A program made the position numbers and the translations under genes. From NCBI GenBank assembly GCA_002369135.1, contig DFEY01000003.1, positions 518,338 through 582,337 on the forward strand: a stretch of DNA of 64,000 nucleotides, written 5' to 3'. The notes beneath the pieces were generated by a model. The model was not told the DNA's origin. It saw nothing but the letters and a program-made list of their open reading frames with translations, and searched no databases. Shown here one piece after another: positions 50,617 to 60,138 of the stretch. Each line of letters starts with the position of its first letter. Position 1 is the first letter of the stretch. Origin of the DNA: Lachnospira sp. UBA3790 (GTDB taxonomy: Bacteria; Bacillota; Clostridia; Lachnospirales; Lachnospiraceae).

Positions 50617-52191
50617 TTATAGCATAGGTGCAATTAGTCTCATAACTTTTCCTATCGCTTTATAGTACAACGGTCTATTTTTACAGCCCATCAAGGTGAC
50701 TTTACTACACTGTTCCATAGTCTCCTGGAAATCTTTTTCCATGTCTTTAATACAATCACATTTGTACATGTAGCAACCATTTTCAAAATGCAAATATAAA
50801 CTTCTATAATCTAAATTATATGTACCGCATGTTGCAACTTCATCGTCCGCTACAAATGACTTGGCATGTGTAAAACCAGGTGCGTACTCATATATCTCTA
50901 CTCCCCATCTAATCAATTCCTTATAATACGTCCTTGCCAAACAATATGCATACTTTTTATCTGGAATTCCCGGCATAATAATTTTTACATCAACACCTCT
51001 TTTAGCGGCAAACTTAAGTGCATTAAGCATAATATTATCTAACACCAAATATGGCGTAATAATATGAACATATCTTGTTGCATTATTAATAATATCTAAG
51101 TACACAGAATGTCCAACTTGATAATGATTGAACGGATTATCTGCATAAGCTATAACATATCCACTGTCAGGATAAATTGGTGGAATATCTACATTAAGAT
51201 ATCTGTCAAAAGTACTAATTGTATTTTCGGACACATTCCACATTTGTAAGAAAAGCAACGTATAACTTCTAGCTGCATCACCTTCTACCATAACAGCAGT
51301 ATCTTTCCAATAACCATAGTATTCAACTACATTCATATATTCATCTGATAAGTTTATACCACCAGTAAATGCAACTTTACCATCTACCACCAAAATTTTT
51401 CTATGATCTCTGTTGTTTTGGTTAGTAGTTACAAATGGTCTAGCCGGTGCAAATGGTTTAGATTTAATTCCTTTTTTCTGCAATTTTTTATAGTAACCAA
51501 TATCAAGTTTAGCGAAAGAACAAATTCCATCGTACATTACGCGGACTTCGACGCCCTGTTGAACTTTCTTTTCTAGCACTCTTAGAATCGCATCCCATAC
51601 TTTGCCGCGACCAATAATAAAGTACTCCATAAAAATGAAGTCCTGTGCCTCTTCTAATTTTTCGATTAAAGCTTTGTACTTTTCCTCACCGCTTCTAAAA
51701 TATGTCACTTTAGTATTTCTATTTACAGGTAAATCATTACTCTTATAGATAAACTTTGCCAAAGATGCAATGTTTTTGTTCTGCAAATATAGTTCGTTTA
51801 GCATTCTTTCATCTTGAATTAAATAACGCTCAGATTTTATATCAATTTTCTTTAACTTCTTCTTAAGAGAATGTGATGCTGGTTGGAATCTGAAATAAAG
51901 ATACATCAAAGTTCCAAATGTAGGGACAACTAGCATTAATATAACCCAACAAATCTTCATATTCGGATCTGAATCATCATTAACAATATAAATAATTACA
52001 ATAATTGTTATTATTGCAATTGTTGCATAAACAACTGGAGAACTTGCAGCAAAATAAGTGATTGCAATAAATACTGCAACCTGCAAAGCAACCATCAAGA
52101 AGAATACAAAAATACGACTAAAGATAAATGAACCAATGCCACTCTTTGCTCTATTTTCTGGTTTATTAATTTTTCTGTGCTGTTTTCTCAT
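50617..52191 (-). CDS. cls: cardiolipin synthase (phospholipase D type)
   Basis: A 524-residue protein with two N-terminal membrane segments (about 30-95) and two HKD motifs: HRKILVVDGKVAFTGGINLSDEY and THAKSFVADDEVATCGTYNLD. It joins two phosphatidylglycerols to form cardiolipin. It is downstream of plsY and gpsA, so glycerolipid genes are grouped. Confidence 0.92.
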   Translation of the reverse strand: MRKQHRKINKPENRAKSGIGSFIFSRIFVFFLMVALQVAVFIAITYFAASSPVVYATIAIITIIVIIYIVNDDSDPNMKICWVILMLVVPTFGTLMYLYFRFQPASHSLKKKLKKIDIKSERYLIQDERMLNELYLQNKNIASLAKFIYKSNDLPVNRNTKVTYFRSGEEKYKALIEKLEEAQDFIFMEYFIIGRGKVWDAILRVLEKKVQQGVEVRVMYDGICSFAKLDIGYYKKLQKKGIKSKPFAPARPFVTTNQNNRDHRKILVVDGKVAFTGGINLSDEYMNVVEYYGYWKDTAVMVEGDAARSYTLLFLQMWNVSENTISTFDRYLNVDIPPIYPDSGYVIAYADNPFNHYQVGHSVYLDIINNATRYVHIITPYLVLDNIMLNALKFAAKRGVDVKIIMPGIPDKKYAYCLARTYYKELIRWGVEIYEYAPGFTHAKSFVADDEVATCGTYNLDYRSLYLHFENGCYMYKCDCIKDMEKDFQETMEQCSKVTLMGCKNRPLYYKAIGKVMRLIAPML

Positions 52192-52194
52192 TCT

Positions 52195-53211
52195 CTATTC
52201 GTCTTTCCAATCTAAATCTATATACTCGTTTGTAAGTCTTCTCTTCATTAAATTTTTCATAGCATCGAGAGGTTCCATTCCCTCAAACAACACTTTGTTT
52301 ACAGCTTCAATAATAGGAGCATCAACATTATACTTTTGTGTAAGCGCATATGCAGCCTTTGCAGATACAGCACCCTCCACTACCATATTTACTTCTTTGA
52401 TAGCCTCGTCTAATGTGTAGCCTTTACCAATCAACACACCAGCTCTTCTATTTCTAGAATGCTTACTAGCACACGTAACAATCAAGTCTCCCATTCCAGA
52501 CAAACCATAAAATGTTCTCTTATGTCCTCCCATAGCTTCACCAAGTCTAGTGATTTCACTAATACCTCTAGTCATAAGTGCAGCTTCAGTGTTATCTCCA
52601 AAACCTAATCCATCAATAACACCAGCAGCCAAAGCTATAACGTTCTTTAAGGAGCCGCCCAATTCAATACTCTTCATATCCGGGCTTCTATATACTCTAA
52701 AATAATCATTTGCAAATAGTTTTTGAATAAACTCTGCAGTATCTTCGTTCTTTGATCCAATAACAACAGATGTAGGGATTTGTCTGCCAACCTCTTCTGC
52801 ATGGCTTGGTCCCGACAAAACTACAGGATCGCACTCAGGCAATTCCTCTTTAATTATTTCAGACATGGTATTAAAAGTGTCATCCTCAATACCTTTTGCC
52901 ACATCCACTATAATCTGTCCCTCTTTAATTTTACCCTGCAAAGAATGTGCTGTAGGTCTAACAAATGAAGATGCTACAGCCATCACGATAACATCAACAT
53001 CGTTAACTGCTTCATCTAAATCACCTGTCACCTTCATCTCGTCAGGAATAATAATGCCAGGCAAACTAATTTTGTTCTCACGATCTTTTGATAGAGCTTC
53101 TACCTCTCTATCTACTGCCGACCAAATAGTCACATCATTTCCGTTTTCGCATAATACTTTTGCTAAGGCAATAGCCCAACCGCCACCACCTAATACTGTA
53201 ACTTTTGACAT
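52195..53211 (-). CDS. gpsA: NAD(P)-dependent glycerol-3-phosphate dehydrogenase
   Basis: A 338-residue enzyme starting with the nucleotide-binding loop VTVLGGGGWAIALAKVL, with VVLSGPSHAEEV, ELGGSLKNVIALAAG and TFYGLSGMGDLIVTC motifs. It makes sn-glycerol-3-phosphate for phospholipids. It shares one base with plsY's stop. Confidence 0.95.
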   Translation of the reverse strand: MSKVTVLGGGGWAIALAKVLCENGNDVTIWSAVDREVEALSKDRENKISLPGIIIPDEMKVTGDLDEAVNDVDVIVMAVASSFVRPTAHSLQGKIKEGQIIVDVAKGIEDDTFNTMSEIIKEELPECDPVVLSGPSHAEEVGRQIPTSVVIGSKNEDTAEFIQKLFANDYFRVYRSPDMKSIELGGSLKNVIALAAGVIDGLGFGDNTEAALMTRGISEITRLGEAMGGHKRTFYGLSGMGDLIVTCASKHSRNRRAGVLIGKGYTLDEAIKEVNMVVEGAVSAKAAYALTQKYNVDAPIIEAVNKVLFEGMEPLDAMKNLMKRRLTNEYIDLDWKDE

Positions 53212-53909
53212 TATTTGTCCTCCTTTTTTTGACCAATTTTATTTTCAGTTCCATTAGCCAAACGTTTTAGGTTATCTCTATGTCTAATAAACATTAAAAT
53301 CATAATAGCAAACAAGATTCCATATATTAACAATCTTTCTTTAATGCTAGCATTTTTATCAAGTGAATAAATCATATTAAGCTGTCCCCATACAACAAAC
53401 TCAATGAATATAGAAACAACTAGAGTTAATGATCCAACAGATACATATCTTGTAATAAACATGGTTGAGAAAAATACTGCTAGTCCAAGTACAGTAAATT
53501 TCCAGTCACCTGTTAAAAACAATATTGCCAAAATCATACCTGATGTACTAGATACGCCTTTGCCACCTTTAAATCCATTATAAAATGGGAACATATCACC
53601 TAATACTCCACCAAATGCAGTGACGATGATAAATGCTAAAACATGTTCTCCGTGCGGATAAGGTTGTCCTGATTTAGCAAACAAAAAGTATGTTATAAAA
53701 ACAGGAATAATTACTTTTAATGTGTCTCCGACAAAGGCCCATATTCCAACTTTTTTACCTAGAGCGCGCATTGTGTTTGTCATTCCTGTATTACCAGAAC
53801 CAGTTTTCGATAAGTCAATACCTCTTACCTTTGCTAAAACTGGACCAGTCTTAAACATGCCAAAAACATATCCTATAATAAACGATAATGCTAATTGCCA
53901 ATAAATCAT
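53211..53909 (-). CDS. plsY: glycerol-3-phosphate acyltransferase PlsY
   Basis: A 232-residue membrane protein with several transmembrane segments and PlsY motifs SKTGSGNTGMTN and YNGFKGGKGVSSTSG. It acylates glycerol-3-phosphate with acyl-phosphate. The der-plsY-gpsA order is typical of Firmicutes. It overlaps der by 4 bases. Confidence 0.95.
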   Translation of the reverse strand: MIYWQLALSFIIGYVFGMFKTGPVLAKVRGIDLSKTGSGNTGMTNTMRALGKKVGIWAFVGDTLKVIIPVFITYFLFAKSGQPYPHGEHVLAFIIVTAFGGVLGDMFPFYNGFKGGKGVSSTSGMILAILFLTGDWKFTVLGLAVFFSTMFITRYVSVGSLTLVVSIFIEFVVWGQLNMIYSLDKNASIKERLLIYGILFAIMILMFIRHRDNLKRLANGTENKIGQKKEDK

Positions 53910-55231
53910 TTGTCTTCTTTCCTCTCTCTAATAATAAATCTAAGTGGCGTTCCTGTAAATCCAAACGCTTCACGAATTTTGTTTTCTATATATCTAGTAT
54001 ATGAAAAATGCATTAATTGTTTGTCGTTTACAAAAATAACAAAAGTAGGTGGTTTAACCGCCACTTGCGTAATGTAAAGTAACTTTAACCTTCTACCTTT
54101 ATCCGATGGAGGTTGTTGCAAAGCAACTGCCTCTGCCATAATCTGATTCAAAGTTCCTGTCTCAATACGAAGCGATGCATTAGAAATAACAACATCTATA
54201 GCTTCAAAGATTTTATTTAGCCTTTGACCTGTAAGTGCCGAGATAAAAATCACTTCAGCATATGGCATAAAGGATAATATCTGTTTTATATTATCTTTAT
54301 ATTTGTAAACTGTCTTATCATTCTTTTCAATGGCATCCCATTTATTAACGGCAACTATTATTCCTTTGCCGTTGTCATGAGCTATGCCTGCTATTTTTGC
54401 ATCCTGCTCTGTGATACCTTCCACAGCATCAATAAGAACAATAACCACGTCAGCTCTTTCCACTGCAGTCACAGCTCTGATAACACTGTATCTTTCAATA
54501 TCTTCTTTTACTTTTGATTTTCTGCGCATACCTGCAGTATCAATAAAGACATATTCTTTGCCGTCGAATTCTAATTTTGTATCAATAGCATCCCTGGTAG
54601 TTCCAGCTATATCTGATACTATTGCACGATTATCACCAGACAATTTATTGATTAATGAAGACTTACCAACATTAGGTTTACCAATAATGGCAACTTTTGG
54701 AGTCTCATCGTCTTCGTCAAAGTCCTCTAGTTCTTCAAAGTACTTAACAACTTGATCTAGCATATCACCAAATCCAGATTTGTTAGCAGATGAAATAGGA
54801 TATGGATCACCAATACCCAAGTTATAAAACTCATATACATCTGCTTCCATCTTTTGGAAGTTGTCCACTTTGTTTACAACTAAAACTATAGGCTTGCCAC
54901 TTCTTCTAAGCATATCAGCTACTTTAGAATCAGCATCCACTAAGCCCTGTTTAATATCGGTCATAAAAATAATGACATCAGCTGTATCTATAGCAATCTG
55001 CGCCTGCTCACGCATCTGCTTCAAGATGATATCATTACTATCTGGCTCAATACCACCAGTATCAATCATTGTGAACTGATGACCTGTCCAGTCAATATTT
55101 GCATATATTCTATCCCTAGTAACACCAGGGGTATCTTTTACGATTGAAATCATTTCGCCAGCCAAAGCATTAAACAATGTAGATTTTCCAACATTTGGTC
55201 TGCCTACTATGGCTACGATCGGCTTACTCAT
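53906..55231 (-). CDS. der: ribosome-associated GTPase Der
   Basis: A 441-residue protein with two GTPase domains (GRPNVGKSTLFNAL and GKPNVGKSSLINKL) and a KH-like C-terminus. Der is needed for 50S assembly. Confidence 0.97.
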   Translation of the reverse strand: MSKPIVAIVGRPNVGKSTLFNALAGEMISIVKDTPGVTRDRIYANIDWTGHQFTMIDTGGIEPDSNDIILKQMREQAQIAIDTADVIIFMTDIKQGLVDADSKVADMLRRSGKPIVLVVNKVDNFQKMEADVYEFYNLGIGDPYPISSANKSGFGDMLDQVVKYFEELEDFDEDDETPKVAIIGKPNVGKSSLINKLSGDNRAIVSDIAGTTRDAIDTKLEFDGKEYVFIDTAGMRRKSKVKEDIERYSVIRAVTAVERADVVIVLIDAVEGITEQDAKIAGIAHDNGKGIIVAVNKWDAIEKNDKTVYKYKDNIKQILSFMPYAEVIFISALTGQRLNKIFEAIDVVISNASLRIETGTLNQIMAEAVALQQPPSDKGRRLKLLYITQVAVKPPTFVIFVNDKQLMHFSYTRYIENKIREAFGFTGTPLRFIIRERKEDK

Positions 55232-55241
55232 CGTGTTCTCC

Positions 55242-56594
55242 TTACAATTCGTACTTATTACGCGTATCTAACTCATCACAATTATCCGCGTTTCCAAGCA
55301 CTTTATCAACAAAATCTTTCCCATTAGATTTTACAATAATAGGTTTCGTTTGTAAAACGCATTTTAGGTCATCTAGGCTTACATCATCGAGGAAAATATC
55401 CTCTCCGTATTTAAGAGTGTTTGCAGGAAGCAACAACTCATCACCTAAGTCTTTTCCCTTTAATTGCTCAATTATGTCATGACCAACTAACAAACCGGTA
55501 ACTGTTATTGTATGACCAAAGAAATCGTTTATTATCTTATATACTTTTGCATCAACATTAGGGAATTTCTTCTTTATTGCATCTGCCATTTCCAAGCTAC
55601 AATTGTAAAATAATTCACCAGTTACTACAGACACATTACGGGTTCTATCATCGCCATCTAATGTGCTTAAGTATTCATAGAATTCATTCATGTATGATCT
55701 TGTCATTCCAACACCATTTTCAATCTGAGGATAACCATCATAATATTCCTCATCTGGTATAGGTGTATCAGACATCATATAAAATTCATCAGCTGCATAT
55801 ACATAGTTTATTCCAAACTTTTCTTTAAATACCTTTTGCCACTTTTCAACTTGGGCAATTACTTCCTTTGCCTCTTCTTTTGTGAAAGGCTCTAATTTTG
55901 CTAGACCTTCTCTGTACTTAGTAAGTCCAGCAGGAACCACAGAACAGCTCTTCATATTTGGAATAAATGGCATCATTTTTTCTAATGTCTCATCTAGTTT
56001 TTCTTTGTCGTTGTATCCTTTACAAAGAACTATCTGAGCGTTCATTGTAATGTTATTCTCATTTAGTTTTTTAATATATTCTAACTTATCTCCGGCAAAT
56101 CTATTATTGAGCATCTTGCATCTTAACTCTTTATCCATGGTATGAATGGAGATGTTTATTGGAGACAAATTGTATCTGATAATTCTATCTACATCATCAT
56201 CCGTCATATTTGTAAGAGTCACATAGTTTCCCTGGATAAATGAAAGTCTAGAATCATCATCTTTAAAGTAAAGTGTTTCTCTCATGCCTGGTGGCATTTG
56301 ATCTATAAAACAAAAGATACACTTGTTTGTACATGACTTATACTCATCAAGCAAACTGTTATCAAAAATAAAACCAAGATCTTCGTCTTCATCTTTTTCT
56401 ATGTCTATCTCCCAAACTTCACCCTCGCTGTCTTCTATCTCAACAGTTAGGTTTGAAGATTCGCTAAAAAGATGGTAATCAAAAACATCCTTGATTTCAT
56501 TACCATCAATCGATACTAGATAATCTCCGCTTTTAATCTCAAGCTGATCTGCTATTGAATTTTCTACTACATCCTTTATTAAATGCTTTTTCAT
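55242..56594 (-). CDS. DUF512/PDZ-like radical SAM-related protein
   Basis: A 450-residue protein. A PDZ-like N-terminus (VVENSIADQLEIKSGDYLVSIDG) is followed by a radical SAM-type cysteine motif, CTNKCIFCFIDQMPPGMR, then the DUF512 domain (VVPAGLTKYREG, YAADEFY). The family neighbours der and is widespread in Clostridia; the reaction is unknown. Confidence 0.85.
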   Translation of the reverse strand: MKKHLIKDVVENSIADQLEIKSGDYLVSIDGNEIKDVFDYHLFSESSNLTVEIEDSEGEVWEIDIEKDEDEDLGFIFDNSLLDEYKSCTNKCIFCFIDQMPPGMRETLYFKDDDSRLSFIQGNYVTLTNMTDDDVDRIIRYNLSPINISIHTMDKELRCKMLNNRFAGDKLEYIKKLNENNITMNAQIVLCKGYNDKEKLDETLEKMMPFIPNMKSCSVVPAGLTKYREGLAKLEPFTKEEAKEVIAQVEKWQKVFKEKFGINYVYAADEFYMMSDTPIPDEEYYDGYPQIENGVGMTRSYMNEFYEYLSTLDGDDRTRNVSVVTGELFYNCSLEMADAIKKKFPNVDAKVYKIINDFFGHTITVTGLLVGHDIIEQLKGKDLGDELLLPANTLKYGEDIFLDDVSLDDLKCVLQTKPIIVKSNGKDFVDKVLGNADNCDELDTRNKYEL

Positions 56595-56596
56595 AA

Positions 56597-56944
56597 TTAC
56601 ATTCCGCCAAAAACATTTTCTAAATATGTTATCTCATCATTTTCTATCAACAAAGCATCTATGCTAAACATTAAATCGTTCAAATGATTTATCATTATAT
56701 AAAAATGCGCAATCTTTGAAATTTTTAGAAGCTTCTTCTGACTTATTGCATAATGCACTCCGCCAGCTACATTGCTATTTCTATACTTAATCTCAATAAA
56801 TCTTATAACATTATCTTTCTTTGCTATAACATCTATCTCGCCTATCTTACACTTAAAATTTCTCTCAAGTATTTCAAAGCCATTTTCCTCTAAATAAGAA
56901 ATGGCCAAGTCCTCTTGCAGACTTCCAATAACTCTTGTATTCAT
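56597..56944 (-). CDS. YraN/UPF0102 nuclease-like protein
   Basis: A 115-residue protein of the UPF0102 family: EDLAISYLEENGFEILERNFK and IGEIDVIAKKDNVIRFIEIKYR, an endonuclease-like fold with a D-ExK-type site. Function uncertain, perhaps DNA processing. It follows rnhB, a common order. Confidence 0.9.
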   Translation of the reverse strand: MNTRVIGSLQEDLAISYLEENGFEILERNFKCKIGEIDVIAKKDNVIRFIEIKYRNSNVAGGVHYAISQKKLLKISKIAHFYIMINHLNDLMFSIDALLIENDEITYLENVFGGM

Positions 56945-56961
56945 ACAATCCCCCTTTGTAC

Positions 56962-57717
56962 TTATATGAAGTTTTTAATAAATGTTTTTCTATGAATTGG
57001 TGTTGGTCCTAGTTTTTTAATTGCCTCAATATGTTTGGCTGAACCATAACCTTTGTTGGATGCGAAATCGTATCCAGGATAGATTTTGTCATATTCAACC
57101 ATCATGGCATCTCTAGTTACCTTGGCAACAATACTAGCTGCTCCAATAGAAATACTTGATGCATCTCCTCTAATAATTGGCACTTGTTTTACATCAACAC
57201 CCGGAATTTTAACAGCATCATTTAATAATAAATCAGGCTGCGGATTAAGTTGATTAATAGCCATCTTCATGGCGTTATATGTTGCTTGCAATATGTTTAG
57301 TTCATCAATCTCTTCTGGAGTACATAATGCTGTAGACCATGCAACAGCTTTCTCAGTTATTTCTTTATATAGTTCTTCGCGCTTTTTAGCAGTTAGTTTT
57401 TTTGAATCATTGATATATAAAATGTCGCAGTCTTTCGGCAAGATGACCGCTCCAGCTACTACCGGCCCCGCCAAAGGACCCCTACCAACTTCATCTATTC
57501 CACAAATAAAGTTATAGTCACTGTATTTGTTCTCATAAAAAGATAGTTTCTTTATTCTCTTAAGTTCATTCTCATAATCTTTTATCTGTTTCTCAGCTTT
57601 CTTTACTAAAGCCTTTACACCAGACCTTCCATCGCTTGAGTACTTAGATATAAACTCACTTAAAGAATCAACTTTATATTCTTTTAATTCATTTTTAATG
57701 TCATTAATGCTGTTCAT
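56962..57717 (-). CDS. rnhB: ribonuclease HII
   Basis: A 251-residue enzyme with an N-terminal extension of about 70 residues, then ICGIDEVGRGPLAGPVVAGAVILP and the DEGP-type acidic residues. RNase HII removes ribonucleotides from DNA. Three bases separate it from rbgA. Confidence 0.95.
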   Translation of the reverse strand: MNSINDIKNELKEYKVDSLSEFISKYSSDGRSGVKALVKKAEKQIKDYENELKRIKKLSFYENKYSDYNFICGIDEVGRGPLAGPVVAGAVILPKDCDILYINDSKKLTAKKREELYKEITEKAVAWSTALCTPEEIDELNILQATYNAMKMAINQLNPQPDLLLNDAVKIPGVDVKQVPIIRGDASSISIGAASIVAKVTRDAMMVEYDKIYPGYDFASNKGYGSAKHIEAIKKLGPTPIHRKTFIKNFI

Positions 57718-57719
57718 TT

Positions 57720-58556
57720 TTATAACCTATCTAATGTAATCTTTCCAAGTTTTCCGCTTCTAAACTCATCCAAAATAATTTTAGAAGCTTTGTCTAAATC
57801 AAGTTTATTACCAGGTAATTTACAATTTCGAACATCAGCCACCTGATACATTTCTTCTACAACATCTTCGTTTCCTTCTATATTAAATCTATTCTTTAAG
57901 ATATCAGGATAGTTTTCTCTTGTCTTCTTAATAAACTGAAACGCTAACTCAGCAGCATCTAGAATATTATCATTCATAGATCCAACTAGTGCTAAGTTCA
58001 AACCAATTTGCTCGTCATCAAACTTAGGCCAAAGGATTCCTGGAGTATCCAACAATTCAAGATTCTTACCAATCTTAATCCACTGTTTACCTTTTGTAAC
58101 ACCTGGTTTGTTTCCAGTCTTAGCAACAGAGCGTTTAGCATAAGAATTAATAAAAGTAGATTTGCCAACATTTGGAATTCCAACAACCATTGCTCTGATT
58201 GGTCTATTTATTCCTTTTTTCTTGTTAGCTTCTATCTTTTCCTTACAAGCTTCTTCTATAGCTCTATCAACTATTTTAGCTAACGAGTTAACTCTAGAAT
58301 CAACTTTTAAAACAGTGTATCCTTTGTCTTTGAAGAACTTATCCCACAAAGCATTTTGTGTATCATCAGCTAAATCAGATTTATTTAAAATAACTAGGCG
58401 TGATTTGTTTCGTCCTAGACTATCAATATCAGGATTTCGGCTACTCAAAGGAATCCTAGCATCTAACAATTCGATAACTAGGTCTACCAATTTAATATCT
58501 TCTCTCATTTGTCTGATGGCCTTTGTCATATGGCCTGGATACCATTGATAATCCAT
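57720..58556 (-). CDS. rbgA: ribosome biogenesis GTPase RbgA (YlqF)
   Basis: A 278-residue circularly permuted GTPase: the G4 motif NKSDLAD precedes G1 GIPNVGKSTFIN and G3 DTPG. It begins MDYQWYPGHMTKAIRQM, typical of RbgA, which promotes a late 50S assembly step. Rbg-rnhB is a classic Firmicutes pair. Confidence 0.95.
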   Translation of the reverse strand: MDYQWYPGHMTKAIRQMREDIKLVDLVIELLDARIPLSSRNPDIDSLGRNKSRLVILNKSDLADDTQNALWDKFFKDKGYTVLKVDSRVNSLAKIVDRAIEEACKEKIEANKKKGINRPIRAMVVGIPNVGKSTFINSYAKRSVAKTGNKPGVTKGKQWIKIGKNLELLDTPGILWPKFDDEQIGLNLALVGSMNDNILDAAELAFQFIKKTRENYPDILKNRFNIEGNEDVVEEMYQVADVRNCKLPGNKLDLDKASKIILDEFRSGKLGKITLDRL

Positions 58557-58594
58557 AATAATTCCTTTCTTTTACGCCCTTAATATAATAACAC

Positions 58595-58626
58595 AAAAAG
58601 AAAGGAACGAGTATATCTCGTTCCTT
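58595..58626 (-). terminator. intrinsic terminator after rplS
   Basis: Perfect 10-bp stem AAGGAACGAG / CTCGTTCCTT with a 5-base loop, then TCTTTTT on the - strand. Confidence 0.9.
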
Positions 58627-58635
58627 AAAAAGTTC

Positions 58636-59283
58636 TTATTTAACTAATTCTTTAACCTTAGCAGCCTTACCAACTCTAGCCTTAATGTAGTTAAGTTTAG
58701 CACGTCTAACCTTACCTTCTCTTACTACCTCAATCTTAGCGATTGTTGGTGAGTAAAGTGGCCAAGTCTTTTCAACACCTACACCGTTTGAATCTTTTCT
58801 TACAGTGAATGTTGTTCTGTTTCCGCCGCCTTGCTTTTTAATTACAAGTCCTTCAAACTTCTGAATTCTTTCACGGTTACCTTCCACAATCTTAGCTGAT
58901 ACTACGATAGTATCACCAACTTTGAAGTCTGCTACTTCTTTCTTCTGTGATTCTTCGATATCCTTGATTAGTTCGTGAGTTTTAACTGGAACTTTTTCTT
59001 TCTTTGGTTCTTCTGCTGGAGCTTCCTCAGCTTCTTCTGATTCTTCTGCAGCTTCTTCTGTCTCTTCTGTAGCTTCAGTTACTTCTGCGGCATCTTCTTC
59101 CACAGCTTCTTCAATCTCTTCTTCAGCTTCATCAGCAGTCTCATCTACTGCCTCAACAGCCTCTTCAACAGCTTCCTTAACTTCTTCAACAGTCTCTTCA
59201 ACTGCCTCAGCTACCTCTTCAGCGGCTTCTGCAAGATCTTCTTTAACTTCTTCAGCTACTTCTTTTACTTTTTCATCTGCCAT
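58636..59283 (-). CDS. rplS: 50S ribosomal protein L19 with long acidic N-terminal extension
   Basis: A 215-residue L19, about 100 residues longer than the family norm (~115). Residues 1-100 are a Glu/Ala-rich tract (41 Glu and 21 Ala, 5 Asp, 7 Lys, no Arg, strongly acidic), with Val/Ala spaced 3-4 apart as in amphipathic helices. The normal L19 begins at about HELIKDIEESQKKEVADF and is complete, including FEGLVIKKQGGGNRTTFTVRK. The start is certain: AAAGGAGG lies upstream and no other ATG, GTG or TTG start is available near the canonical L19 start. L19 lies at the subunit interface. Confidence 0.93.
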   Translation of the reverse strand: MADEKVKEVAEEVKEDLAEAAEEVAEAVEETVEEVKEAVEEAVEAVDETADEAEEEIEEAVEEDAAEVTEATEETEEAAEESEEAEEAPAEEPKKEKVPVKTHELIKDIEESQKKEVADFKVGDTIVVSAKIVEGNRERIQKFEGLVIKKQGGGNRTTFTVRKDSNGVGVEKTWPLYSPTIAKIEVVREGKVRRAKLNYIKARVGKAAKVKELVK

Positions 59284-59355
59284 AATTTGCCTCCTTTTTT
59301 ATTACGATGTTCTTAATACATTTGTAACAGAGGACCATCTTTTATTAATACAGCA
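59284..59355 (-). ncRNA. candidate L19 leader (rplS 5' UTR)
   Basis: The rplS leader of about 70 bases carries a GATGGTCCT / AAGAACATC near-stem and an inner TAC-AAAT-GTA stem. Position and content fit the known Firmicutes L19 leader, but that assignment is from memory of the family and needs a covariance search. Confidence 0.45.
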
Positions 59356-59361
59356 TTATGT

Positions 59362-59390
59362 ATACTAACACATATATGGGCTATGTGCAA
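59362..59390 (-). promoter_or_regulatory. internal promoter for rplS
   Basis: - strand TTGCAC (59390-59385), 17-base spacer, TAGTAT (59367-59362) with TGT just upstream. It would give L19 expression independent of trmD. Confidence 0.6.
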
Positions 59391-59404
59391 GAATAAATTA
59401 CTGT

Positions 59405-60136
59405 TTAATCGCTTTTAATTGAATCTAAAAAATCTCTATCTTTTTCGCTTAAATCTGCACTTTCAAGCATATCTGGTCTTCTCTCATATGTCCTCTTCAA
59501 AGATTCCTGCCTTCTATACTCATCTATCTTTGCATGATTTCCTGACAAAAGGATTTCTGGAACTTCTTTTCCATTAAAATCAGCAGGTCTTGTGTACTGT
59601 GGGTGTTCCAACAATCCATCTTCAAAACTCTCTGTCACAGCCGAATCATCATTGTTTAATACACCTGGCACCAATCTAGTTATTGAGTCGATAACAACTA
59701 GCGCCGGTAATTCCCCTCCAGTTAACACATAATCACCAATAGAAATATTGTCAGTAACTATTTCTTCTAATACTCGCTCGTCCACACCCTCGTAATGTCC
59801 ACATAGAATAACTATGTCTTTTTCCTCGGCAAAGGACTTGGCATCAGACTGCTCGTAAGTTTTACCTTGTGGTGTCATATAGATAACTCTAGGTTTATAA
59901 CCAAGTTCTTTGATGATGTCTTGATAAGCATTATAAATAGGTGGTGCTTGCATAACCATGCCTGCACCTCCACCATAAGGATAGTCATCTATCTGGCCGT
60001 AATCATTATCTGCATAATCTCTTATATTAATAGCTTTTACACTAATTTTTTCATCAGTAATTGCTCTTCCTGTGATACTTGTCATAACAGCTTCTTGTAT
60101 CATCTCAGGAAAAAGCGTCAAAACATAAAAATTCAT
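59405..60136 (-). CDS. trmD: tRNA (guanine-37-N1)-methyltransferase TrmD
   Basis: A 243-residue SPOUT enzyme with a trefoil-knot region (IVLCGHYEGVDERVLE, ISIGDYVLTGGELPALV) and DDYPYGGGAGMVM. It methylates G37 to prevent frameshifting. It lies 2 bases after rimM. Confidence 0.96.
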   Translation of the reverse strand: MNFYVLTLFPEMIQEAVMTSITGRAITDEKISVKAINIRDYADNDYGQIDDYPYGGGAGMVMQAPPIYNAYQDIIKELGYKPRVIYMTPQGKTYEQSDAKSFAEEKDIVILCGHYEGVDERVLEEIVTDNISIGDYVLTGGELPALVVIDSITRLVPGVLNNDDSAVTESFEDGLLEHPQYTRPADFNGKEVPEILLSGNHAKIDEYRRQESLKRTYERRPDMLESADLSEKDRDFLDSIKSD

Positions 60137-60138
60137 AA

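Noticed and set aside
58636..58980. Short L19 made from an internal start
   Set aside because: There is no ATG, GTG or TTG with a ribosome binding site near the canonical L19 N-terminus, so the extension must be translated.
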